Source of the DNA: Kluyvera ascorbata_C
GTDB lineage: Bacteria > Pseudomonadota > Gammaproteobacteria > Enterobacterales > Enterobacteriaceae
NCBI RefSeq assembly: GCF_044197065.1
Contig: NZ_JBIQOI010000001.1
Span: 1,116,001 to 1,180,000 of the forward strand
Reading direction: 5' to 3'
DNA length: 64,000 nucleotides
Below, in pieces: positions 53,429 to 62,221 of the stretch. The position numbers were made by a program, and so were the translations under genes. Below the pieces are notes generated by a model. It did no database searches, had not been told where the DNA came from, and saw only the letters and a program-made list of their open reading frames with translations. The stretch's first letter is position 1; each line of letters opens with the position of its first letter.

Positions 53429-55141
53429 TTAGGTTAGCTGATTGTTGATGTTGGCAATCTCCTCGCGCCAGCGCTGTTGCAACTGCGGTTTCTGATGTTT
53501 TGGCTTACGCGCCAGGTCTTCGGCTAACCGCCACTCAAGCTCAATTAAACGCTCCAGCAGGTCATCAGCCTCCGTTGTGACTTTCTCGTCTATGGCGGTG
53601 ACTAAGCACGGTGCGTCCGGACAAGTACGGTGACGAAGTTGCTCGTACACTGCGTCAGCATCAGGCCATTCGCTTAAACCCTTCTCGTCAATCAACCAGA
53701 AACGGTTGCAGCTATTGCTGATAAGCTGACGGTCGTGGCTGACCAGCAAAACGCCGCCGGGATACTCACTAAGCGTTTGCGCAAGCGCCGCTTTTCCGTC
53801 GATATCCAGGTGGTTTGTAGGTTCATCAAGCAATAGCAGGCTGTATCGGGCGAGCGATAACCCGACAAACAGCAGGCGAGAGCGCTCACCGCCGCTTAAG
53901 GTTCTGACCTTTTGCCCGTGTCGCGCCCAGCCAAAACCGGTGGAAATCAGCGCGCGTTTACGGGTTTCAGCATAGGGTTCAAAGGCTTCAAGTGCGTCCA
54001 GCAGGCTGTCGTCGTCCGCTAACTGGTGCAGCGTCTGATCGTAATAGCCTGCTTTAAGGCGAGGGTGAAGCTTAAGCCCGGCATCCGCTGATGTATGCTG
54101 TATCTGCCGCCAGAGCAGGCGTAACAGCGAGGACTTACCGCCGCCGTTACGTCCCATAATGGCGACGCGATCGCCACTTTGTAGCCGCGCAATATCGGTC
54201 GTAAACAACGGCGCCAGGCCTGGTGCTGGCGGCACAGGCAAGTTGTCCATTTCCAACAGACGGTCTGCCCGCAGTGCATCGCCGTGAAGCGCGAGCGTCC
54301 ATGGCGTGCCGGCGGTGAGTTCCGTCTGGCTCTCCTTTAATCGTGTGACCTGTTTTTCCATCTGCTTGGCTTTACGCGAGAGGTCTTCGTTGTCATACAC
54401 CCGTCCCCAGGTGGCCAGCCGTTTGGCGCTGGCGGTGACGCGGTCGATCTCTTTTTGTTCCGCTTTATGACGCAGCGCATCACTTTCATCCTGCTCTTCT
54501 AACGCCTGGCGGGCCGCGGAGCAGGGCAGTGAAAACGCATGCAGGGTTTTATCACGCAAAATCCAGCTGGTATTGGTGACCGCATCCAGCAGCGGATTAT
54601 CGTGTGAAACCAGAACGAAGCTGCCGCTCCAGCTATTCAGGAAGTTTTCCAGCCATAGCAGTGTTGGCAGGTCGAGATGGTTGCCCGGTTCATCCAGCAG
54701 CAGCAGGTCCGGTTGCAGGATGAGTGCACGAGCCAACAACAGTCGGGTATGCTGGCCACCACTTAGGGTTGCCGCCGGGTTATCTATCTCAACTGGGGAG
54801 AAGCCCATTTCCGTTAACAAACGCTCGGCTTGCCAGCGCTGGCTTTCACGAACGGATTCTGGCAGCTGTGCGAGTACCGACTGAATCAGCGTGCGGTCGA
54901 GTAGTTCAGCAGGAAGATGCTGTTCTACACGGGCCATCAGACAATGGCTGGCTAACGCGACGCGTCCGGAAGAGGGGGCAAGCGTGCCATCCAGTACCTG
55001 TAACAGGGTACTTTTGCCGCAGCCGTTGTAGCCGATGAGGCCAATACGGTCGCCTTTTTTCAGGGTAAAAGAAAGGTCAGTGAAAAGAGGGCCGAAAGCC
55101 GTCTCAACGTGAAGAGATTGTGCAGTTAATAATGTGCTCAT
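53429..55141 (-). CDS. ABC-F family ATPase (ribosome-associated type)
   Basis: A 570-residue protein with two ABC ATPase domains and no membrane segments. First domain: Walker A GYNGCGKST, signature LSGGQHTRLLLA, Walker B LLLLDEPGNHLD (Gly where Thr is usual). Second: GRNGGGKSS, LSGGERSRLLFVG, LLLLDEPTNHLD. The linker (about 200-290) is rich in Lys/Arg and helical. ABC-F proteins act on the ribosome as translation factors or antibiotic-resistance factors. It is not one of the four housekeeping E. coli types by obvious sequence. Start ATG 55141 is preferred; TTG 55153 would add four residues. A leader peptide with attenuator-like pairing lies upstream. Confidence 0.88.
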   Translation of the reverse strand: MSTLLTAQSLHVETAFGPLFTDLSFTLKKGDRIGLIGYNGCGKSTLLQVLDGTLAPSSGRVALASHCLMARVEQHLPAELLDRTLIQSVLAQLPESVRESQRWQAERLLTEMGFSPVEIDNPAATLSGGQHTRLLLARALILQPDLLLLDEPGNHLDLPTLLWLENFLNSWSGSFVLVSHDNPLLDAVTNTSWILRDKTLHAFSLPCSAARQALEEQDESDALRHKAEQKEIDRVTASAKRLATWGRVYDNEDLSRKAKQMEKQVTRLKESQTELTAGTPWTLALHGDALRADRLLEMDNLPVPPAPGLAPLFTTDIARLQSGDRVAIMGRNGGGKSSLLRLLWRQIQHTSADAGLKLHPRLKAGYYDQTLHQLADDDSLLDALEAFEPYAETRKRALISTGFGWARHGQKVRTLSGGERSRLLFVGLSLARYSLLLLDEPTNHLDIDGKAALAQTLSEYPGGVLLVSHDRQLISNSCNRFWLIDEKGLSEWPDADAVYEQLRHRTCPDAPCLVTAIDEKVTTEADDLLERLIELEWRLAEDLARKPKHQKPQLQQRWREEIANINNQLT

Positions 55142-55192
55142 TTGCTTACTCAAGAGTTACAGGCATGTGGATGCCTCGTCAAACATCGCTGA

Positions 55193-55283
55193 CGATAACT
55201 AAGTAAGCCCGAGGGAAGGGTTTAGGGATTGGTGTCTTCGCTCAAGCCGAAGTTATCGCAGCATGAAACCGATAACGCTTGAG
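55193..55283 (-). promoter_or_regulatory. Attenuator-like alternative hairpins upstream of the ABC-F gene
   Basis: On the minus strand, CTCAAGC-GTTATCG (55283-55270), inside the leader ORF, pairs with CGATAAC-TTCG-GCTTGAG (55258-55241) around its stop codon. The CGATAAC strand can instead pair with a downstream copy GTTATCG (55199-55193); this alternative extends to about 12 bp (GCTG-CGATAACT with AGTTATCG-T-CAGC, one bulge). Mutually exclusive helices overlapping a leader ORF are the hallmark of ribosome-stalling control. Confidence 0.7.
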
Positions 55284-55336
55284 CTGGTGCGATCACCAAA
55301 TGTATGTGAAACATTGAAAATTTCACAGTACAGCAT
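55253..55336 (-). CDS. Leader peptide of the ABC-F gene, 27 residues
   Basis: The ORF begins at ATG 55336 with a near-perfect AGGAGG ribosome-binding site at 6-bp spacing. The product starts MLYCEIFNVSHTFGDR and ends GFMLR. The last codons lie in one arm of a stable hairpin, so stalling near the end would change folding and expose the downstream gene. No homolog is recognised. It is followed by about 110 nt and then ABC-F; an extra six-codon ORF (ATG about 55170) lies just before the main start. Confidence 0.65.
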   Translation of the reverse strand: MLYCEIFNVSHTFGDRTSSSVIGFMLR

Positions 55337-55506
55337 AATTAGCCTCCTTTTGATTTTGTCAGGTTGATAGGTGAAGGCAGTGTAGCGGCCATGTGAATAT
55401 TAATCTAGTGAATATATCATTAGTTACAACATACATTATGGGGGATATAAAATATTCAGCTTTAACCACCGTGCCAATCATCTTTTTCTGCAGGGAAGAA
55501 GAGTAA

Positions 55507-55535
55507 ACCCGGCGGCGCTGCGCTTGGCCGGGCTA
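55507..55535. repeat. REP element
   Basis: A single REP unit downstream of maeA. Confidence 0.75.
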
Positions 55536-55550
55536 CTATTTTGCTACGAT

Positions 55551-57245
55551 TTAGATGGAGGTACGACGGTAGTTGCGGTATTCCGGCAGCCAGAAGTTCT
55601 CATCAATCGCTTCTTGCAGGGCGTCGGCGGAGGTATTGGTGGCAACACCTTGTTGCTGGGCCATTTTACCGACCGCGAACGCGATAGCGCGGGAGACTTT
55701 ATGAATATCCTTCAGCTCTGGCAGCACCAGACCTTCGCCATTGTTAGCGAGCGGAGAGTGTTTGGCCAGCGTTTCACTTGCGGACATCAGCATCTCGTCA
55801 GTAATACGCGACGCGCCTGAGGCAATCACCCCCAGACCAATTCCTGGGAAGATATAGGAGTTGTTGCACTGGGCAATAGGATAGACGGTATCTTTCCAGG
55901 TGACCGGTGCGAACGGGCTGCCGGTGGCAACCAGCGCCTGACCGTCTGTCCAACTGATGATGTCCTGCGGCGTGGCTTCAACGCGTGAGGTTGGGTTCGA
56001 CAGCGGCATCACAATCGGGCGTGGGCAGTTCTTGTGCATCTCACGAATAATTTCTTCCGTGAATAGTCCGCTCTGGCCGGAAACGCCGATCAGAATGTTT
56101 GGCTTTACGTTGCGCACGACATCGAGCAGAGAAATCTCGTCGTTTTCGTGCTGCCAGCCCTGAATTTTTTCCTGTTTCTGCGCCAGTTTGCTCTGGAATG
56201 GAAGCAGGTTTGGCATCTGGTCGGTCAGCAGGCCAAAGCGATCAACCATAAATACGCGGCCGCGCGCCTGTTCCTCACTCAAACCCTCGCGCTGCATCTG
56301 GGCGATAATCTGTTCGGCGATGCCGCAGCCCGCAGAGCCTGCGCCCAGGAAGACCACTTTCTGCTCATTGAGCTGGCTGCCCGCCGCGCGGCTTGCCGCA
56401 ATCAGCGTACCGGCAGTGACCGCCGCGGTGCCCTGGATGTCATCGTTAAAACAGCAGATCTCATCGCGGTAGCGGTTGAGCAGCGGCATCGCGTTTTTCT
56501 GCGCGAAATCTTCAAACTGCAGCAGCACGTTTGGCCAGCGGTGTTTCACGGCCTGGATAAAATCATCCACAAACTGATAGTACTCGTCGTCGCTGATACG
56601 CGGGTTACGACAGCCCATGTACAGCGGATCGTTCAGCAACTGCTGGTTATTGGTACCAACATCGAGCACCACCGGCAGCGTATAGGCCGGGCTGATACCA
56701 CCACAGGAGGTGTACAGGGAAAGCTTACCGATAGGAATACCCATACCGCCGATGCCCTGATCGCCCAGGCCGAGAATACGTTCACCGTCGGTTACCACGA
56801 TAACTTTAATATTGTGATTTGGTACGTTTTGCAGAATGTCGTCCATATTGTGACGATTCTGATAGGAGATAAAGACCCCGCGGGCGCGGCGGTAAATCTC
56901 AGAGAAACGTTCGCAGGCAGCGCCAACGGTTGGGGTGTAGATAACCGGCATCATCTCATCAAGATGATTCTCTACCAAGCGATAGAACAGCGTTTCGTTG
57001 GTGTCCTGAATATTGCGAAGGTAGATATGCTTGTCGATTTCAGTTTTAAAACCCTGGTATTGAATCCAGGCACGCTCGGCCTGCTCCTCAATACTCTCAA
57101 CCACTTCAGGCAGCAGCCCGAGCAGGTTGAAGTTGCTGCGTTCTTCCATGCTGAACGCGCTGCCTTTATTTAGCAGGGGAAATTCCAACAGAACCGGTCC
57201 CGCATAGGGGATATAAAGGGAACGATTTTTATTGCCTGGTAACAT
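55551..57245 (-). CDS. maeA: NAD-dependent malic enzyme MaeA
   Basis: A 564-residue malic enzyme matching E. coli MaeA/SfcA. The N-terminal IPYAGPVLLEFPLLNKG, the VVVTDGERILGLGDQG motif, the metal-binding FEDFAQKNA and the NAD-binding FLGAGSAGCGIAE are all present. It decarboxylates malate to pyruvate with NAD+. GGAG precedes the ATG. A candidate -10 (TATAAT at 57318-57313, minus strand) lies about 70 bp upstream. Confidence 0.96.
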   Translation of the reverse strand: MLPGNKNRSLYIPYAGPVLLEFPLLNKGSAFSMEERSNFNLLGLLPEVVESIEEQAERAWIQYQGFKTEIDKHIYLRNIQDTNETLFYRLVENHLDEMMPVIYTPTVGAACERFSEIYRRARGVFISYQNRHNMDDILQNVPNHNIKVIVVTDGERILGLGDQGIGGMGIPIGKLSLYTSCGGISPAYTLPVVLDVGTNNQQLLNDPLYMGCRNPRISDDEYYQFVDDFIQAVKHRWPNVLLQFEDFAQKNAMPLLNRYRDEICCFNDDIQGTAAVTAGTLIAASRAAGSQLNEQKVVFLGAGSAGCGIAEQIIAQMQREGLSEEQARGRVFMVDRFGLLTDQMPNLLPFQSKLAQKQEKIQGWQHENDEISLLDVVRNVKPNILIGVSGQSGLFTEEIIREMHKNCPRPIVMPLSNPTSRVEATPQDIISWTDGQALVATGSPFAPVTWKDTVYPIAQCNNSYIFPGIGLGVIASGASRITDEMLMSASETLAKHSPLANNGEGLVLPELKDIHKVSRAIAFAVGKMAQQQGVATNTSADALQEAIDENFWLPEYRNYRRTSI

Positions 57246-57541
57246 CTTACGTAACTCCGTTGTCTTTCACTTCAGACCCGTTGGCGGGCTGGCAGAAACT
57301 GCAGCGCGCAAGATTATAGAGCAACGTTTAACACGATGCTGACAAATTGGACGTAACGGCACAAAAAAGCGCACGATTGCTTATAACATCGCCAATTAAC
57401 CCTTTGTGCGATGGGAAAGGCGGGCCAGCATTCATGAACTAAGCTCATGACGGTATTGCACCAGCGGGCATAGTTTCAGTGAACAATGTGCTGTAGGTTG
57501 TACCCTGACTGAAAATGAAACAAGTAATGCGAGGTAACGTC

Positions 57542-58588
57542 ATGAAAGTGTTAGGTTATGCTGCTACAAACCCATCGACACCCCTGGCGCCATTCACCTT
57601 TGAGCGCCGTGAACCGCGCTCGGATGACGTGGTTATCGATATTCTCTATTGCGGCGTATGCCACTCGGACCTGCACCAGGCACGCAACGACTGGGGATTC
57701 AGTACCTATCCGATTGTTCCCGGGCATGAAATTGTTGGTCGCGTTCGCTCCGTTGGCAGCGGAGTCACCAGGTTTAAGCAGGGCGACCTGGCCGCCATTG
57801 GCTGCATGGTTGACTCCTGTCGCGTATGCCAGCCCTGTCAGCAGGGGCTGGAACAGTACTGTGAAGAGGGTAACGTTCAGACCTACAACGGCCAGGATCG
57901 TCACGATCATTCCACTACCTACGGCGGCTATTCACAGACCATTGTTGCCAGCCAGGATTTTGTTCTGCACGTACCGGAAAACATGGATTTGAAAGGTGCC
58001 GCGCCGCTCCTGTGCGCCGGTATCACCACCTGGTCGCCGCTGCGTCACTGGAAGGTAGATGCCAACAGTAAAGTGGCGGTAGTGGGGTTAGGCGGGTTAG
58101 GGCACATGGCCATCAAACTGGCCAGCGCGCTGGGCGCGGAAGTCACGCTGTTTACCCGTTCTCCGGGTAAAGAGGCGGATGCCCGCCGCCTTGGTGCCCA
58201 TCACGTGGTGGTTTCGACTGACCCGGCCCAAATGGCGAAAGTGCAAAATCAGTTCGATCTGATTATTGATACTGTACCGTACGTTCACGAGGTCAATCCC
58301 TATCTGCCAACTCTGACGCTCGACGGCACGCTGGTCTTTGTTGGCCTGCTGGGCGATATGCCGGAGTCGAGCACGCTGCCGCTATTGCTGGGTCGCCGTT
58401 CTATTGCCGGTTCCTGTATTGGCGGTATTGCTGAAACGCAGGAAATGCTCGATTTCTGCGGTAAACATGGCATCACTGCCGATATAGAAATGATTGATAT
58501 TCATAACATTAACGATGCGTTTGAACGTATGCTCAAAAGCGATGTGAAGTACCGTTTTGTTATCGATATGGCGACATTGACCGCATAA
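57542..58588 (+). CDS. YahK-like zinc-dependent alcohol/aldehyde reductase
   Basis: A 348-residue medium-chain dehydrogenase of the cinnamyl-alcohol-dehydrogenase group. Catalytic Zn motif CGVCHSDLHQ and GHEIVGRV, structural Zn Cys group in CMVDSCRVCQPCQQGLEQYC, cofactor motif VVGLGGLGHMAIKLA, and SCIGGIAETQEMLDFC typical of YahK relatives. It probably reduces aldehydes with NADPH. It is a paralog, not the yahK ortholog by clear divergence. GAGG lies 7 bp before ATG 57542. Confidence 0.85.
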   Translation: MKVLGYAATNPSTPLAPFTFERREPRSDDVVIDILYCGVCHSDLHQARNDWGFSTYPIVPGHEIVGRVRSVGSGVTRFKQGDLAAIGCMVDSCRVCQPCQQGLEQYCEEGNVQTYNGQDRHDHSTTYGGYSQTIVASQDFVLHVPENMDLKGAAPLLCAGITTWSPLRHWKVDANSKVAVVGLGGLGHMAIKLASALGAEVTLFTRSPGKEADARRLGAHHVVVSTDPAQMAKVQNQFDLIIDTVPYVHEVNPYLPTLTLDGTLVFVGLLGDMPESSTLPLLLGRRSIAGSCIGGIAETQEMLDFCGKHGITADIEMIDIHNINDAFERMLKSDVKYRFVIDMATLTA

Positions 58589-58601
58589 CCACCGTAGTTC
58601 T

Positions 58602-58660
58602 CCCGGCGTCGCTGCGCTACCCATTCGAACGTAGCCCGGCCGAGCGCAGCGACGCCGGGA
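58602..58660. repeat. REP/BIME repeat pair
   Basis: Two REP units, the first incomplete, between the dehydrogenase gene and the LysR pseudogene. Confidence 0.75.
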
Positions 58661-58768
58661 AACACAGTAACGCTTGTTACACTGTCACTTACCGCCGTGA
58701 ATTTACCCATCCCGCCCGTCATCGTATAATCATCACTCATCTCTCGCCATCAACGGAATCCCTCAGCT

Positions 58769-59329
58769 ATGCGCGCCAATATCACTGAATATATGGATAT
58801 TTTTGTTCACGTGGTCGAATCGGGGAGTTTTATCCGTGCCGCAGAACAGCTACAGATGCACCGTCCCGCAGTGAGCAAGGCGCTTCAGCAACTGGAAGAG
58901 GCGCTCGGCGTAAAACTTCTACATCGCACCACGCGCAGACTCAGTCTGACCAGTGAGGGAGAGGCGTTTTATCAGCGGGCGAAAGTGCTGCTGGGTGAGA
59001 TGGCTGATTTGATGGCGACGTATTCTTCAACACAATCAGTCAGCGGCAGCCTGCGCCTTGATTTCCCACTCACGCTGGCACATTCACTGCTCATTCCTGC
59101 ACTTGACGAGTTCAGGGAAAGATACCCGGGCATCGAAATCATCCTTACCTCATCTGACCGTCGAATCGACTTGATTGCCGAAGGCATCGACTGCGTTGTG
59201 CGCTTAGGCGTGCTGGAAGATTCCAGCTTTATTGCCCGGCGCATTGGCGAGGTGGCGATGGTGACCTGTGCTGCGCCCAGCTATCTCGCAAAGTACGGCG
59301 CGCCGCTGACGCTGGACGATTACCTTTAA
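58769..59329 (+). pseudogene. LysR-family regulator, C-terminally truncated
   Basis: The frame encodes 186 residues: a complete LysR helix-turn-helix (FIRAAEQLQMHRPAVSKALQQLE) and the first half of the effector domain, stopping abruptly after LTLDDYL. Family members are about 300 residues. The stop codon arises where the sequence passes into the middle of an unrelated gene, so a deletion has joined the two. The N-terminal domain could still be produced and bind DNA. The type resembles regulators that control neighbouring oxidoreductases. Confidence 0.8.
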
Positions 59330-60295
59330 CCGCATCGGCGGTCCGGAAGTTCTGGAAATAACTGAGTCACGGTTGCCGCCCCGGCAGTTGGCGAAGTACA
59401 AATTCGCGTAAAAGCCATTGGTATTAACCGCGCAGAAGTGATGTACCGCACGGGACAGTATGTGATTGAACCGCAGTTCCCGGCAACGCTCGGCTATGAA
59501 GCGGCCGGTATCGTCGAAGCCGTCGGGGCTGGCGTGAGTGAATTTGCCATTGGCGATCGGGTGAGCGTGATTCCTTCCTTTATGTTTACCGAGTACGGCA
59601 TGTACGGTGAGCGAGTGAATGCGCCAGCGCATGCGGTGGTGAAGCACCCTGAAAACCTGACCTTTGCCGAAGCCGCCGCCAGTTGGATGATGTTTATCAC
59701 CGCCTATGGCGCACTCGTTGAGTACGGTCATTTACAGGCGGGTCAGTACGCCGTGATAGGGGCCGCGTCCAGCAGCGTCGGCATTGCCGCTATTCAGATT
59801 GCCAATATGTTGGGCGCACATCCCATTGCGCTTTCCCGTACCAGCCGTAAAAACGAATGGCTGCGAAACGCCGGGGCACAGGCGGTGATTGCGACCACAG
59901 AACAGAATGTCACCGCAGAGTTGAATGTAATAACTCAAGGGGCCGGCGTGAACCTGGTCTTTGACCCAGTGGGTGGGCCGGATGCCGCGAAGCTAACTGC
60001 CGCCATGGCCATGAACGGTACGTTCTTCCAGTACGGCGCGCTGGATACCCGCAATTTATCCATCCCGGTGATGGATATTCTCGGTAAACACCTGCAGTTT
60101 CGCGGCTACGAACTGTTTGAGATAACCACCGTTGCCGAGAAACTGGCGCGGGCGAAAGCCTTTGTTTACGACGGACTGAAGTCTGGGCAACTGAGGCCGG
60201 TTATTGATAAAACCTTTGCATTTGAGGATATTGCCGAAGCCCATCGCTATATGGAAGCCAACGGGCAGGTCGGAAAAATAGTCGTGACACTGTAA
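59326..60295 (+). pseudogene. Zinc-type quinone oxidoreductase, start deleted and frameshifted
   Basis: From 59438 an open frame encodes about 285 residues of a medium-chain NADPH:quinone reductase (TLGYEAAGIVEAVGAGVSEF, GAASSSVGIAAIQIANMLGA). Upstream of it the family N-terminus can be read in two different frames: RIGGPEVLEITES at 59334-59371 and VAAPAVGEVQIRVKAIGINR from 59372, so a 1-base deletion (or 2-base insertion) lies near 59366-59371. The start codon has been lost in the junction with the LysR gene. A shortened protein starting at GTG 59438 is possible but would miss the N-terminal strand. Confidence 0.8.
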
Positions 60296-60311
60296 CTAAT
60301 AATGTTGTTTT

Positions 60312-60390
60312 TGTAGGCCGGATAAGGCTTCGCCGCCATCCGGCAATGCGCCGTACAAAGCCTGATGGCGCTGCGCTTATCAGGCCTACA
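60312..60390. repeat. REP/BIME repeat pair (GCCGGATGGCGG class)
   Basis: Inverted units GTAGGCCGGATAAGG... and ...GCTTATCAGGCCTAC between convergent genes. Confidence 0.85.
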
Positions 60391-60410
60391 CCAGCAGCAC
60401 AAACATTCGG

Positions 60411-61169
60411 TTAGCGCGCCTGAAACATAATGGTGTCGCTGACAAAGCTACCGTCGGCGGCAATCTCAAAGTGCGCACGCACTTCATCAGAGACTTTATC
60501 CTGTAAATAACGGATAGCGTTGACGATATTTTCTGGCGTTTTCATTCGAGCAACCCAGGATGAAAACTCCAGGTGCAGCTTATCGCCAATCAGTTTATCC
60601 ACCACCATCCCACGGTTGTTGACCATCGCCAACCATTCACCCTGCGAGTAGTTATGAATGTGCGAAGGGTCACGCAGCATTTCAATCGTCTGCAACCAGA
60701 CGTTGAGCAATGCTTTACCCGGAGACGCGATATCCATCATGATAAAACGGCCGCCTGGCTTCAGGACGCGACGAATTTCCATCAACGCCGCCTGAATATC
60801 GTGCCAGTGGTGCGCGGAATAGCGGCTGATCACAATATCAAAGCTGTTATCCGCAAACGGCAGAATCTCGGCCGGGCCCTGCGCGCAGGTGATATTTGCC
60901 ATGCCGCGCTTTTGGGCTTCCTGCGCAACGACGCTCAGCATCCCTTCGGATAAATCATACGCGGTGACCTGCGAAACCAGCGGCGCCGCGGTAAAGCTGG
61001 CATGCCCGGCACCACAGCCAACGTCCAGCAGGTGAGCCTGCGCGTCATCGGCCAGCCATTCAGCCAGACGGCGTAAATCGGCCCCCTGGGCGTGGACGTT
61101 ACTCTGCAAATAGGCGGCAGCCTGACCGCTAAACTGTGACTTCACTAATGCTTCATGATGGTTGCTCAT
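60411..61169 (-). CDS. Class I SAM-dependent methyltransferase, YafE-like
   Basis: A 252-residue methyltransferase. The SAM-binding motif I is LLDVGCGAGHASF near residue 47, acidic motif II YDLSEGM, and motif IV-like FDIVISRYSAHHW. The N-terminus (VKSQFSGQAAAYLQSNVHAQ) resembles E. coli YafE and UbiE-type proteins. Substrate unknown. It is divergent from the XRE/MmyB regulator, which may control it. Confidence 0.88.
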   Translation of the reverse strand: MSNHHEALVKSQFSGQAAAYLQSNVHAQGADLRRLAEWLADDAQAHLLDVGCGAGHASFTAAPLVSQVTAYDLSEGMLSVVAQEAQKRGMANITCAQGPAEILPFADNSFDIVISRYSAHHWHDIQAALMEIRRVLKPGGRFIMMDIASPGKALLNVWLQTIEMLRDPSHIHNYSQGEWLAMVNNRGMVVDKLIGDKLHLEFSSWVARMKTPENIVNAIRYLQDKVSDEVRAHFEIAADGSFVSDTIMFQAR

Positions 61170-61271
61170 ACCGGTCTTCCTCTGTTGTTATGTTCTTGTT
61201 AAAACGGACTATACGCCGGGATTAATACGGGTACAATATTGGTACTTATACTGGTATATCGAGTTACTACC

Positions 61272-62057
61272 ATGGACAACACGGGACTGAAAGGGCCAGA
61301 AGCGCTGGGGACATTCTTACGCGTCAAACGGGAAAATACCTCACCGGAAATGCTGGGGATCCCGGTGCTTTCACGCCGGAGAACAAAAGGGCTGCGCCGG
61401 GAAGAGGTGGCGCAGATGAGTGGGATCAGCACCACCTGGTATACCTGGCTTGAGCAGGGACGCGATATCACCGTTTCGGCTCAAACGCTGTCAGGCATTG
61501 CCTTTGCGCTCCAGCTCAAGCCTGCGGAGCGGGAATATCTGTTTTTGTTGGCGCATAAAAGCGATCCGCTGGTTGAGCAGGTTCCCGCCGTAGAGCAGAC
61601 CATTTTGTCCGCCGTATACGCCGTGTCAGAGCCCTGTTACTTACTGGATCTCACCTGGCAGGTGCTGTCGTGGAACAAAGGTGCCGAAGCGCTGTTTACC
61701 GGCTTTCTCGATATCGAAAAAGCCCCGAACATGATGCACTTTATGTTCCTGAATCCACTCGCCCGAGAACTGGTCGATAACTGGGAAGTGCGCGCTCGCC
61801 GTATTGTCGCGGAGCTCCGCGCTGATGCTATTCACTATCCTAACGACACCACGCTTAATGCATTTGTGCAGCAAATGAGCGAAAACAGTAGCGATTTTCG
61901 CGAATTCTGGTCCCAACAGCAGGTTATCGTGCGGGAAGGCGGTGAGCGCATTTTTCACCATGTCACGCGAGGCGATCTGACCTATCGTCAGCTTAGCTGG
62001 CAACTGGCAAGCAACCGGGCGCTGAAAATGATCATGCTGGTTCCTGATTCGGCGTGA
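61272..62057 (+). CDS. XRE-family regulator with MmyB-like ligand domain
   Basis: A 261-residue regulator: N-terminal helix-turn-helix (GLRREEVAQMSGISTTWYTW, residues ~38-57) and a C-terminal MmyB-like, PAS-related ligand-binding domain (CYLLDLTWQVLSWNKGAEAL). Such proteins usually repress a divergent oxidoreductase or methyltransferase gene. The 100-bp gap to the methyltransferase contains the near-palindrome GTACAATATTGGTAC at about 61229-61243, a possible operator. The ATG 61272 has a weak ribosome-binding site. Confidence 0.85.
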   Translation: MDNTGLKGPEALGTFLRVKRENTSPEMLGIPVLSRRRTKGLRREEVAQMSGISTTWYTWLEQGRDITVSAQTLSGIAFALQLKPAEREYLFLLAHKSDPLVEQVPAVEQTILSAVYAVSEPCYLLDLTWQVLSWNKGAEALFTGFLDIEKAPNMMHFMFLNPLARELVDNWEVRARRIVAELRADAIHYPNDTTLNAFVQQMSENSSDFREFWSQQQVIVREGGERIFHHVTRGDLTYRQLSWQLASNRALKMIMLVPDSA

Positions 62058-62221
62058 TCGATGACACGGTGACAGCCAGCGTGACGCTGGAGAAAATCGA
62101 GGGGCGCTTGCTGTTATTCCGCGTCAGCTGCCGTGATTCTCATGGGCTCATCGGTGAAGGGACGCATCAGTGGGCCATTATTGACCCGGTGCGTTTTATG
62201 CATCGGTTAACTACTCGGTAA
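62054..62221 (+). pseudogene. Thioesterase (FlK-like hotdog) C-terminal remnant
   Basis: A 55-codon frame overlapping the end of the XRE gene and the end of the LysR gene. It reads DTVTASVTLEKIEGRLLLF and RDSHGLIGEGTHQWAIIDP, the C-terminal half of fluoroacetyl-CoA-thioesterase-like hotdog proteins, whose normal length is about 130 residues. The N-terminal half and its start are missing. The overlaps with both neighbours suggest that a deletion brought the XRE gene next to it. Confidence 0.65.
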
